NCBI RefSeq assembly: GCF_020085105.1
Contig: NC_058063.1
Span: 13,049,651-13,113,650, forward strand
Length of the DNA stretch: 64,000 nucleotides
From: Siniperca chuatsi
Lineage: Eukaryota; Chordata; Actinopteri; Centrarchiformes; Sinipercidae
Reading direction: 5' to 3'
Shown: positions 1 through 11,200 of the stretch, one piece after another
Position numbering within the stretch: the stretch's first letter is position 1
Layout: the number at the start of each line of letters is the position of its first letter
Notes under the pieces: model-generated
What the model was told of the DNA's origin: nothing
The model's input: the letters and a program-made list of their open reading frames with translations, nothing else
Databases searched by the model: none
Translations under genes and position numbers: made by a program

Positions 1-483
1 GATGGAGCCAATTTTAACTAACACGTGTGATCATGTTTTAATATAAAACCTTAATCCGCAGAGTAACTAACTGCCAGATAATGTAGGAGTCAAAAGGACA
101 TTTCCCCTCTGAAATGTAGTGAAGTAATAGTAGCATAAAAATACACAAGTCCACTACAAGCATTTAAATGAGTACATTTACTCAAGTAAATGTCAGGGTA
201 GGTACTCAAGCCCTTGTAGTTGATTAGTTGTAATGTTTCAGGACTTTCCTTCAACTTTAAGTGTTTCCATAGTAACAGGTCCCTCCTCACAGGAGGCCTT
301 TAATATGTACAAATCTTACTGTAAAGTTACTTTCGCCCAAATCTAACACCCTTTCAACCCTAAAACAGGCAGTTCGTTGTCTCCACGTCAAGTGTTAATT
401 GCCAGTGTCCACATTACAATTTGTATAGTGGGTGTTTGACAAGTCTATACAATAGACAAAGACAGCACTTTTAAGAAATAGCC

Positions 484-489
484 TTTATT
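484..489 (-). terminator. Polyadenylation signal of egg-coat copy 1
   Basis: AATAAA on the minus strand about 33 bases past the proposed stop. It fits the end of the copy 1 transcript and supports the short last exon. Confidence 0.6.
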
Positions 490-521
490 AAATTCTGTTT
501 AAAAAATAAATAAATCTGCCT

Positions 522-3500
522 TCAGATTTGGGAAGCATCAAATTCAACTTGTGAGAATTCTTCTGCTCCTGTGAAAAGATGTCAAAACAAAGTTTAATAC
601 CCTGAGACCTTACCTAATACATCCGATTCTTTAAAATGTTTAAAAAAGGTCTTACTTTTGATCATTCCACTGATCAGATTATGAAATCTAGAAACTCTGA
701 TGTAGCGAGCAGGCGGCTGGATGGCCGGCAGGAATGAGACAGGTAGTCTCGATAGTCTTTTGGTAGCAGGTGTGGTTTTAAGTGCAGTAGTGGGCTTGAT
801 TGTGGTACTCTGCAGACCTACAGTGCACAAGACAGCAGAAATGCTCAAAATTCAATTTGCCAAGTGAAAAGTGGTCATGATGGGCCAGTAGGTGCAATAA
901 CCTGCTCTGGGCTGCGTAGTGTGGATGATCCTGCCGACGCCAACTGTGTCAGACTCAAACCTATACATTGAGAAGAGGCGCTTGAGGGCAGCCAGAGGAT
1001 ACGTGCACTGCATGGTCACCCTGCAAGACAAGACGACAACTTAAAGAAATGATGTATAGTACTAGAAGACTGGTGCTGAGGTGGCAAATAATTATGCAAC
1101 AATCATTTATAATTAAGTATAGAAATGTTGAATACATTAACACCGATGTAGTTGTACTTAGACATAAGTGTTATTAATGTATAACACAAGCATTATAAGC
1201 CATATTTTAAAATTGTTCTATACTGCTGATGCTAAATACAAGGATGAGATACACACCTCTCAGTAGCATCAGTCATGTTGACTGACTCCTTGCTGTAGAA
1301 AATCTCATTTTCATAGGTCACATACTCCTTGCCAAGCTGAAGGGGAGAAAAAAGTTGCAAATAGTGACAAATTGATATGAAACAATTAGGAACTGATTCA
1401 TGGTTTGTTGCCAGTGTCATGTTAGTTTTACATTAATAAGCAGAAGTACCTTTACTATGGATCCACAGCTGTTAAGCGGAAGAGAGAAGAGCGCCCTGGT
1501 GTCATCTGCCTCTTGGGGTCCACAGTATTCGTCTAAAAGGTTGGTTTGAGCAGGAACTCCTCCACTTGGGACGGCCAGAGACAAATCAGCCACCACAGTC
1601 ATCCTCCCATCAGTCGAACACACTAGAGAAAAGCATTTTTAAAGACGTGCATCATCTACATGTAATTTCCCCAAAACCACCCACACAGCAAGAAGTACTT
1701 ACCAATGAGTTCAGTAGTAGAGAACGGACAAGTCTTGACAGTTGAACTCTGGACCTCTGTTTCATGATCCTGCACAAGGATCTCAAACGTGCCAAAGAAG
1801 CCCTTCAAAGTAAAGTTCTATTAAAAAAAAAAACAAAAAAAAAACACACACATGCAGGTCAGTCATTGGTCTCCATCTGCATGGCAACTGGTACCGTAAA
1901 CACAGGAGTTGATGCTTCCACTACGTCATTTCTTCATCTCACCTTGTACTCGTAGCCATGAGTAAAGAGCGGCACGTTGAGCAGCAAACTCTGGCTGTCA
2001 TTGCTCATGATGTAACCGCGCTGGGCTGCCAGCTCTGATGTCAGCAGGTCTGAGCCGATGCGGATCTCCCACAGGTAGTCAAAAGGCCGGTGGTCCAGTT
2101 TGAAGCTGATCCCAGACTCGGAACAGATAGCCTCAAAGGCTGGAGGAGCTGTCAACGCAAGACAGTGGGGTTACTCTCCTCACTAACAGCAACGGCAATT
2201 ATTTACATTTTTAAAGTTTTGACTTACAGACATCTGTAAACAATGCAGCAATAGATGCCAGGTGGTAAAAAGGCTCATTTTCAGGCAGAACTGTCAGTGT
2301 GTAGTTGATGTCCAAACTATACTGAAGAACTGCATCTTCTTTAAAGAACTAGAGACAATACAATGACCGTTCAGACAGATGCAAGAAACAAAACAAACAA
2401 AACAAAAAACAAATAGACTTCTCACCTGCTGTATGACAACTGGGTCACCAAAAGGCACCTTCAGAGTGTAGCCATGAGTGTTGTTGGGATGAACAACTTC
2501 TGTGATTGTGTGGCTGCTTACATTTGTAGATGGCACTGTAAATTCTTGTCCATTCAAATTAACAGCAATCAAAGAGATGTCTTCAGGGACATCTCCGAGG
2601 TAGACCGTGAACATGCGCTCCTCAAGAACTGTTTGGTTTGCAGTAAAAATAGGGTGTGGCAGCAGGGGAGTGGCCAGCGTCCTGTGAAATCTGAGCCTGG
2701 TCTCCACATGATCCTCATCCAGCAGGATTTGTTCCAAGTACAGATGAAAGACATAAAACTCGTAGAGATCGCCAGTCACAAAGCTCTGCAACACAGTTTA
2801 AGGAATACTTTCAGGTAAAGCATACCAAATAAGTCAGATATGCTGCTAGATGAATAGTCTTGCACCATATACTTATTGGTCCACACACCTGTGATCATCC
2901 TTGTGCTTTGTTAAAAGGAAAATTATTTAACAGGAAATGTGTCAGCTGCATAAGTTTGCAACTTATATTAAAGCTACAATTGGCAAAACTCTACATTGGC
3001 TATCCTACATAGGAGTCATAACATATCAAACTTGTGTAGTTTGACTCCTATAGAAACCACATTTGGCAAGTCAAGCTTTCTTGTGTACACAATTTAACAG
3101 TCTTGCAGTTTTGGCCAAGTCTTCAGTTTTAATTCATTGGCCAAGTTATTTTACAGTCAGATAATCTGAGTTTGTTTTGTCTCAATTTGTGGACCATGAA
3201 TGTATGATTATTCTTTAGGCTACCAATCCTAGTCACCATCTGATTTGAAAGATCTTTTTGCTTTGTGCCATCTGACCTTCCTGTATCCTCCTTCAGCATT
3301 ATAGGGGATGCTGATCTCAACTGTGGAGTTGTGCAACTCCACAATATAGCCTCTCTCCTCTGCAACTGGCTGCTCCATAAGTTCACCATTTAGTCCAATA
3401 TTGATCTTTGTGCTGTCAAGACTGGGGTACAGCACCTCTGGAGCCTCCCACACCATGTAGCCGCTGTCATCATATGATCCTTCATCTGTTGAAGTAATAT

Positions 3501-5113
3501 TGCAACGTAAGCTGTAAATTGTTAAGTGAAATGTTAACTACAGTGCAGAAAGTTAGAGATTGTAATACTGACGCATTGAGCAAGCAGCCACCAGGTCGAC
3601 CATGACGACGACCCAGTTTTGTCTGGAGAACAGAGTCGCATGGATCACCTCTACTGGAACACCATTCACCTGGAGAGAGCGACTCAAAAATCAAAACATG
3701 CTTTGGACTAAGCTTTACAGGACAGACATTCTGCATCCTGTTTACCTCAGTGCTGAGTGAGTCAGGTTGTCCATACGGTGTACGAAATACAAGCCTTCCA
3801 TCTGTCAACTGGAACACATAACCCTGCTTACGAGCTTCTGACAGGTTCATGTACGGCAACTGCTCATCCGCTCTCTGAAACATCACCTGCCAATCTGAAG
3901 TGGTGGAGCTACGTGCCTGGAAAGAGATTACAAGCTTTTTTTTTTTTAAAGGCTCTTAACTGCACTAAGTGAGAAATTCAGTGATTTGAAACCTACAGGT
4001 TTGAGGGCATTCCAGTCATCTCTCTTCATCACAGATGGACAGGTGACTTCGTTCCTCACAGACACCTGGAAAGAAATAATTATTTCAAACCCTTCCATAA
4101 AAAGGGAAATAATCCAAGATGTACCCACGCTTACTTCCATGTAGTTGACCTCACAGGTGATCTCTCTGGGAGACCAGGGGAGTGTGGGAGAACACGTCTT
4201 GTTCAAGGCATAGGTGACCTCCTTTCCTTCATGTGTTGCATTCAAGTTGAAATTGAATGTGAACACGTCATCATTCTGAAAGAGCCCATAAAAAGATGTG
4301 AGTGAGTTTGACTGAGAGCGATAGATATAAATCATTTGTACATACTTTGTCTGTATGACAGCTGAAGTAAGAAGCTCTGAGCTCCACATGGCCCGGTAGA
4401 GGGAGAATATTGAGACTGTAGCCACACTCTGCTGCATACTGCTTAGTGATGGGGTACACACCGGTCTTGTCTGGAAGAGAAATATGCAGTTCAGTAATTA
4501 CGCCAAACCTGTTTTTGAAACAACTGAACTGAGTAGAAAAATAGCTCACTAACAAGTAATTTGATTTCAAGAGTGGAGTTTCTAGAGACTACAAAAGGGT
4601 GATTTCATTGATTAGATGCTTGATTGAAGGGGCACTACTGAGTGGAATTACATGAAATATAACTGGATAAAATTAGACCACATTAACTAGAATACTTTAA
4701 TCCTCAACATGTTGGCCTAGCCCTGTTTTAGGTAGTGATGACATAACATCCTGATGAAGTTGTGCAGGACTTACCAACAGCCTCAAAGTAAGGATCCTCC
4801 CCAGCAACGGAGATATTAACAGCTATCATGAAGTAACGATCATGACACTCCATGTGAAGAACTCCTGTATGCACAAACAAGTTAAGGTCAAAACATGGAC
4901 ATCCTATTAATTATTGTAGGGCAATGAGCCAATATTTTAATTACCATTGGGAATACCAGCACATTTTCCAGTTGACCACACAGACAGGAGTAAGGCCACA
5001 CTGAAAGACAAATGCATGTGTCTCTTGCATGCAAAACTGTCAGCACAAATAAAACTTAATAGCCTGTAAGTGGCCACTAAAACAACTTACCCAAGGCAAA
5101 ACCCAAAAGCCAT
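522..5113 (-). CDS. ZPAX-like egg-coat glycoprotein, copy 1 (18 coding exons, 787 aa)
   Basis: Probable oocyte-secreted egg envelope protein of the ZPAX type. Exons, high to low: 5113-5091, 5000-4945, 4864-4775, 4470-4346, 4275-4135, 4065-3997, 3916-3746, 3669-3573, 3485-3277, 2785-2426, 2348-2228, 2148-1943, 1817-1703, 1622-1450, 1336-1257, 1020-902, 817-656, 568-522; they sum to 2364 nt and close in frame. A signal peptide (MAFGFCLGVALLLSVWS) is followed by a Cys-rich N-terminal domain (about 27-145, ending EITCEVNYMEV), four repeat-like units (about 146-257, 258-377, 378-487, 488-594), and a ZP-N module (about 595-718) with its four Cys (VCSTD, EYCGP, NSCGS, QCTY). The tail is short. I see no ZP-C module and no membrane anchor. 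Many N-X-S/T sites. The last exon is the least certain. The family name comes from recognised motifs, not a search; zpax4 is one possible label. Confidence 0.88.
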
Positions 5114-5244
5114 AGCTACTGGTATGTTGGAAGTGTCTAAAGCTAGCCTAGGTACTAGCAAACTACACTTACTAAGCAACCCACACTAATGTGACCCACT
5201 TACTTGATACACCCTGGTCTAACTGGTGTCTTCTGCTACACCAG

Positions 5245-5252
5245 CTTTTATG
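5245..5252 (-). promoter_or_regulatory. TATA-like box of egg-coat copy 1
   Basis: CATAAAAG on the coding strand about 130 bases upstream of the ATG. Copy 2 has TATAAAAG at the equivalent place. E-box-like CAGCTG (5302-5307) and a CANNTG core at 5319-5324 lie just upstream; oocyte egg-coat promoters commonly use E-boxes, so a role is plausible but inferred. Confidence 0.5.
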
Positions 5253-5323
5253 GTCCGTTTCTTGACCCATGAGGTTGAAAGGAGGGAAACTCTAACCTCA
5301 TCAGCTGCAATTGATTCACAGGT

Positions 5324-7265
5324 GATTGCTAATGAGCTACACATGTGGCTGTAACAAATTCTCAATGGTAAGAATTAAAATGTGTGCTTGAACACATGCC
5401 TGTACATGTAAGTTATTTATAGTGTTGTGATCGTTACATCATGATAGCTGTTGATTTCTCCTTCACTGGGGCTAAACCTCATTTTTAAGATGTTTGTTAA
5501 GTTGTGCAAAACTTCATTACTAACTACAACAGGGGTCAGAAACTATGTGCCATATGGGACTAAAAATATTGCACTTATTTCCAACCAGTCGCTGATTACC
5601 ATCTTGGAAGATGGGGAAATCACCAGGTGTGGTGTTTAAAGAAATATGGTTGAAGAGCCACTGTAGCTCATGAGTGTGCACTTTCAACTAGTCAGTTCTT
5701 AAAACTGACCTGTTGTGTTTCAACTTCAACTATATTTTAATACACCTGACCAATTAAACCTAAACAAAAAAAAAAGTATTTCACTGAATAAAGAGTGCAA
5801 GAACAGTGTTGGAGCAGTCAAAACTAATGCAAGTGTCTTCCAGATGAGACGGGCGTGTATCCCATCCCTAAGCAGTAAAGTGGCTACAGTGTCCGTGTTC
5901 TCCCTCTATATGGAGCTCAGAGCCTCTTACTTCAACTATCACGCTGACAACAAAGTATGTACAAATGGCATATAAACAGTTTTTCAATTTATTTATTTTT
6001 AATCTACACAAACTATGAGATGAAGTGTTCACATTCAACTTCAACCTGATTGTGACACATAAAGGAAAGGAGGTCACCTATACCTTGAACGAAACCTTTT
6101 CTCCCGCTCTCCCAGAGAGGTTATCTGTGAGGTCAGCTACATGGAAGTAAGCTGAATTGCATTCCAACATTTTACTAAAGACTATTTCAGATGCTTTCTA
6201 ACCCAGAGTTCTCTGTAGGTGTCTGTGAGGAGTGACATGGCCTGTCCAACTGGGATAAGGAGACGACTGAGATGCTGTTGTCCAAACTGTATGTTTGATG
6301 TTGCCTTCTGGGAATGTGTGGAATTTGTCGAATTTGTCACCTGTGGCTGGACTACCATAGCATTCAATCAAATAAGCATATACAGTAGAATAACTGGTTA
6401 AACGTTGATGTGCTTTCAATTCTCCTTCCAGGCCTCTGTCTGTGCCATCTCAGACTGGTAGGTGATGTTCCAGAGGCTGGAGCAGGAGCTGATGCCCCTG
6501 AACCTCTCCAAAGCACGGTTATGCGTGTAACTTGACACATGTAAGGCTTGTATTTCATACACCGTATGGACAACCTGACTCATTCAGCACTGAGGTAAAC
6601 AAGTGATGCAGAATGTAGTGAAGGATACAGGAAGGTCAAAGGGCACTAATATGTGGTCAGGATCAAGTTTATTGCAAATTGAAGAACTCATTTATAGGAG
6701 AAATGAGATGCTTAAACAACTTCAGGTATTCAGTGCATTTTAATATAGCAGCACATTATGGTATTCATTTAATTGGTCATGTTAAACCTGACTGTATTCC
6801 TTCACAAATATCTCTTGCAGAGCTTCGTGTCCAGCCACCTCTACGGCTGAGGATCATGTTGACACCAGGATTCACTTTCACAAGACACTGGCCACTCCCC
6901 TGCTGTCACTGAGAGCCATAAGTCTGACGAGATATTTGTCAAGTGGATGCAACCATAATCTGAATGGCTTTTCGTTTCAGGAACAGTTCTTGAGGAGCGC
7001 ACATTTACAATCTATCTCGGAGATGTCCCTGAAGACGTCGAGTTGGCTTCTGTTTATTTAAACGGACAAGAATTTACAGTGCCCTTTACAAACGCAGGCA
7101 GCCACACACTCTCAAAAGTTGTTCATCCCAACAACACTCATGGCTACATGCTGAAGGTGCCTTTTGATGACCCAGTTGTCATACAGCAGAGCTGGCAGCC
7201 CAGCATGGTTACATCATGAGTAATGATAGCCAGAGTCTGCTGCTCTTTACTCATGGCTACGAGTA
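5324..7265 (+). pseudogene. Inverted, decayed copy of the ZPAX-like egg-coat gene
   Basis: Plus-strand remnant lying opposite to both flanking genes. Recognisable pieces in gene order: exon 4-like 5844-5954, exon 5-like about 6015-6146, exon 6-like from 6220, exon 7-like 6432-6594, the 3' end of exon 9 about 6610-6636, exon 10-like 6821-6917 with an internal deletion, exon 11-like 6981-7188, then directly fused exon 13-like sequence to about 7265. Splice sites survive at several edges, so it arose as DNA and not by retroposition. Exons 1-3, 8, 12 and everything after 13 are not seen. Frames are broken by deletions and stops: exon 4 lacks several bases and exon 7 has in-frame stops. A 32-base block at 5324-5355 matching the copy 2 promoter in the right orientation suggests its own promoter relic. 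Decay is uneven: the exon 11 piece is nearly identical to copy 2. Confidence 0.88.
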
Positions 7266-8226
7266 AAAGAGGAGATAAGGAATGACTGAGTGTAAGCATC
7301 AAATCTTAGAACACTACTGTACATTAAAAGAACAAACCCACTTGTTCTAGGTTGAGTAGCTGCTATGACTACAGATAATGATGGGGAGTACTGCAGTTGC
7401 TCGTTTTTGGATTGCAGACGCATACTTAAGGTAGTAAATAAAAAACAGGTTAACTTGAGTGAAGTTACTCAAATGTAGCATGGTTCATGAATGACCAAGT
7501 CATCAGTGACCACTAACCATTTTGCTTGTTAGAGAGAAGCGAAGGTTAGAATCTTTACCCCACAATAACTTTGTTAACTATCAACTTTAGTCAATACTTA
7601 AACATTGGATATCTTTCTATGAAAAACTTCCAACCATTAAGACAGATATGGCAATAATTGAAAGTGTGGTGGAAGGGAGTTGAGGTTGAGTACAAGTGGC
7701 CAGACAGTTGCTACCTGAATTGCTGGTGCTTCAGTTTGAGTTCCAACAACTGCATTTGTTAAATTAGCAGTTTTGACTACTTGAAGTATTTTAATAGCTG
7801 TTTCTATGCTTGTGTCTTCCTCCTTGTCAACCAGATGTATTGTAGTAGCAGCTAATGTTGCCTCATTTATAACTCCACACCAGACTATTTTCCGTTTTCA
7901 AAACTTGAGCCACAACTGCTGCTGACTGAAGTGATATGTGAGGTAATTTATCAAGATTATGATTAGCTCCCTCTGGAGCCACAATGGACTATACACATGC
8001 AGTAGTATTCAAGCCTTTTAAGTTGATAGAGCTCCCCATAACTACAACCATTTCAGTGTTAACCCTTACTGTTTAACTTAACAGCTCAAGGGCACAGCAC
8101 CTCTTCAGGTTGGTAGAACAGGCTCATGCACTGAGCCTTAGTTGGGTGAGGTAACTAAACCTAGTCACCTGTCTTTGTTATGTAGTCTGTTTAAGTTTCA
8201 ATGACAAATCAAAAGTACAAGACAAA
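7266..8226. other. Spacer between egg-coat pseudogene and copy 2
   Basis: No gene is seen. About 7910-8050 matches a degenerate copy of an interspersed repeat found elsewhere in the window (shared words: gctccctctggagccacaa, acatgcagtagta). The rest is AT-rich unique-looking sequence. Confidence 0.5.
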
Positions 8227-8232
8227 TTTATT
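8227..8232 (-). terminator. Polyadenylation signal of egg-coat copy 2
   Basis: AATAAA on the minus strand, 18 bases past the stop codon of copy 2. Confidence 0.7.
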
Positions 8233-8249
8233 GAGCTATATACACACAG

Positions 8250-11200
8250 TTACAATCCAAAATATAGAGTCACTTTGGTTTGTGATAATCCTGTAGCACC
8301 TGTAAGAGAAGTTAAGATTTATTATATTGTAAAAAAAAAAAAAAAAAAAGTCAAACTTCAAACAAACAACTAACCTTTCTTTGAGATACTGTTTAGAAAG
8401 CTGGGCACTTTAATGTACTGAGCAGGAGGGTGGTAACCAGGTCGTGGGGAGAGTCTCGTAGTGGGCACTGGCGTTTGCCATACAGTGGGTTCAATGGTGG
8501 GACCTGATAGACCTACAATACCAAACAGATTGTCAAACATGTGATATGTTGAGTGATGTGGGTTGTGGTTCTACCACCTACCTTCAGTGGAGTGTGCAGA
8601 ATGCACAATGCGGCCAACACCAGCTGTGTCAGACTCAAACCTGTGCAATGAGAAGAGGCGATGAAGTCCATCCAGACGATATGTACACCGCATTATCACC
8701 CTGCAAGACAAGAGGGATAAGTAGTTTGCCTTATGACTACGGGAGGGTTAACTAATCAGAAAGAGTTGGGGGTTGAAGATTACCTGTCGATATCATTGCT
8801 CCAGTGAACTGGATTTTTCAGAGTACCCTTCTTACTGAAGAAAATTTCATTTGCATAGGTCACATACTCGTTGCTGAGCTGGAGAAAATTCATATTCATG
8901 TTGCCAGATGTAAATATAATTTACAGTCTTTACAGTGCTGTATGGAACAATGGCAATATAGCAACATACAACATTGACAAAATACTACCTTTACTATGGA
9001 TCCACAGCTGTTAAGCGGAAAAGAGAAGAGCGCCCTGGTGTCATCTGCCTCTTGGGGTCCACAGTATTCGTCTAAAAGGTTGGTTTGAGCAGGAACTCCT
9101 CCACTTGGGACGGCCAGAGACAAATCAGCCACCACAGTCATCCTCCCATCAGTCGAACACACTAGAGAAAAGCATTTTTAAAGACGTACATCATCTACAT
9201 GTAATTTCCCCAAAACCACCCACACAGCAAGAAGTACTTACCAATGAGTTCAGTAGTAGAGAACGGACAAGTCTTGACAGTTGAACTCTGGACCTCTGTT
9301 TCATGATCCTGCACAAGGATCTCAAACGTGCCAAAGAAGCCCTTCAAAGTAAAGTTCTATTAAAAAAAAAAAAAAAAAAAAAAAAACACATGCAGGTCAG
9401 TCATTGGTCTCCATCTGCATGGCAACTGGCACCGTAAACACAGGAGTTGATGCTTCCACTACGTCATTTCTTCATCTCACCTTGTACTCGTAGCCATGAG
9501 TAAAGAGCGGCACGTTGAGCAGTAAACTCTGGCTGTCATTGCTCATGATGTAACCGCGCTGGGCTGCCAGCTCTGATGTCAGCAGGTCTGAGCCGATGCG
9601 GATCTCCCACAGGTAGTCAAAAGGCCGGTGGTCCAGTTTGAAGCTGATCCCAGACTCGGAACAGATAGCCTCAAAGGCTGGAGGAGCTGTCAACGCAAGA
9701 CAGTGGGGTTACTCTCCTCACTAACAGCAATTATTTACATTTTTAAAGTTCTTACTTACGGACATCTGTTAATGCCATGACTGATGCCAGGTGGTAATAA
9801 GGCTCGTTTTCAGGCAGAACTGTCAGTGTGTAGTTGATGTCCAGCCTGTGCTGCGTCTCTTCATGTTCTTTGGACCACTAGGAAAAAATTAAAAATAAAA
9901 AATCTGATTGAGCCAAGCAGGATGACGTTACATGTATAAACCAGCTTGATATCTGAAGATGTCACTGGACAAATTCAAAGACTTCTCACCTGCTGTATGA
10001 CAACTGGGTCATCAAAAGGCACCTTCAGCGTGTAGCCATGAGTGTTGTTGGGATGAACAACTTTTGAGAGTGTGTGGCTGCCTGCGTTTGTAAAGGGCAC
10101 TGTAAATTCTTGTCCATTTAAATAAACAGAAGCCAACTCGACGTCTTCAGGGACATCGCCGAGGTAGATTGTAAATGTGCGCTCCTCAAGAACTGTTCCT
10201 GAAACAAAAAGCCATTCAGATTATGGTTGCATCCACTTGACAAATATCTCGTCAGACTTACGGTTTTCAGTGAAGACAGGGCGTGGCAGCAGGGGAGTGG
10301 CAAGTGTCTTGTGAAAGCGAATCCTGGTGTCAACATTATCCTCATCCACAGAGATCTGCTCCAAGTAGAGATCAAAGATGTAGAACTCGTAGAGGTGGCC
10401 GGACACAAAGCTCTGCAAGAGATATTTGTGAAGGAATACAGTCAGGTTTAACATGACCAATTAAGTTAATACCATAATGTGCCGCTATATTAAAAACGTA
10501 CTGAATACTTAAGTACATTGTTTAAGCATGAGTTCTTCAATTTGCAATAAACTTGATCCTTACTACATATTAGTGCCATCTGACCTTCCTGTATCCTCCT
10601 TCAGCATTATAGGGTATGCTGATCTGGACTGTGGAGTTTTGCAACTCCACAATATAGCCTCTCCCCTCTGCAACTGGCTGTGCCACAAGTTCACCTTTGA
10701 CTCCAACGTTGACCTGTGTCACGTTAAGACCTGACACCAGCGGGTGCAGCACCTCAGGAGTCTTCCATATCATGTAGCCACTGTCATATGATCCTTCATC
10801 TGTTGACATTATGCTAATATTATAGCTTCATTTATTGTTAGACAAGGGAAAAAAAGCCACAGCATAAACGATTGTAAGACTGACACATTGAGCAAGCAGC
10901 CACCAGGTCGACCATGATGACGACCCAGTTTTGTCTGGAGAACAGAGTCGCATGGATCACCTCTACTGGAACACCATTCACCTGGAGAGAGAGAGACTCA
11001 AAAATCAAAACATACTTTGGACTAAGCTTTCACACAACTACATGAATGTCTGGAAATTTAGTGGACATGATAAACCTTTACTGTTCTTTTTCAGAATCCT
11101 GTTTACCTCAGTGCTGAGTGAGTCAGGTTGTCCATACGGTGTACGAAATACAAGCCTTCCATCTGTCAACTGGAACACATAACCCTGCTTACGAGCTTCA

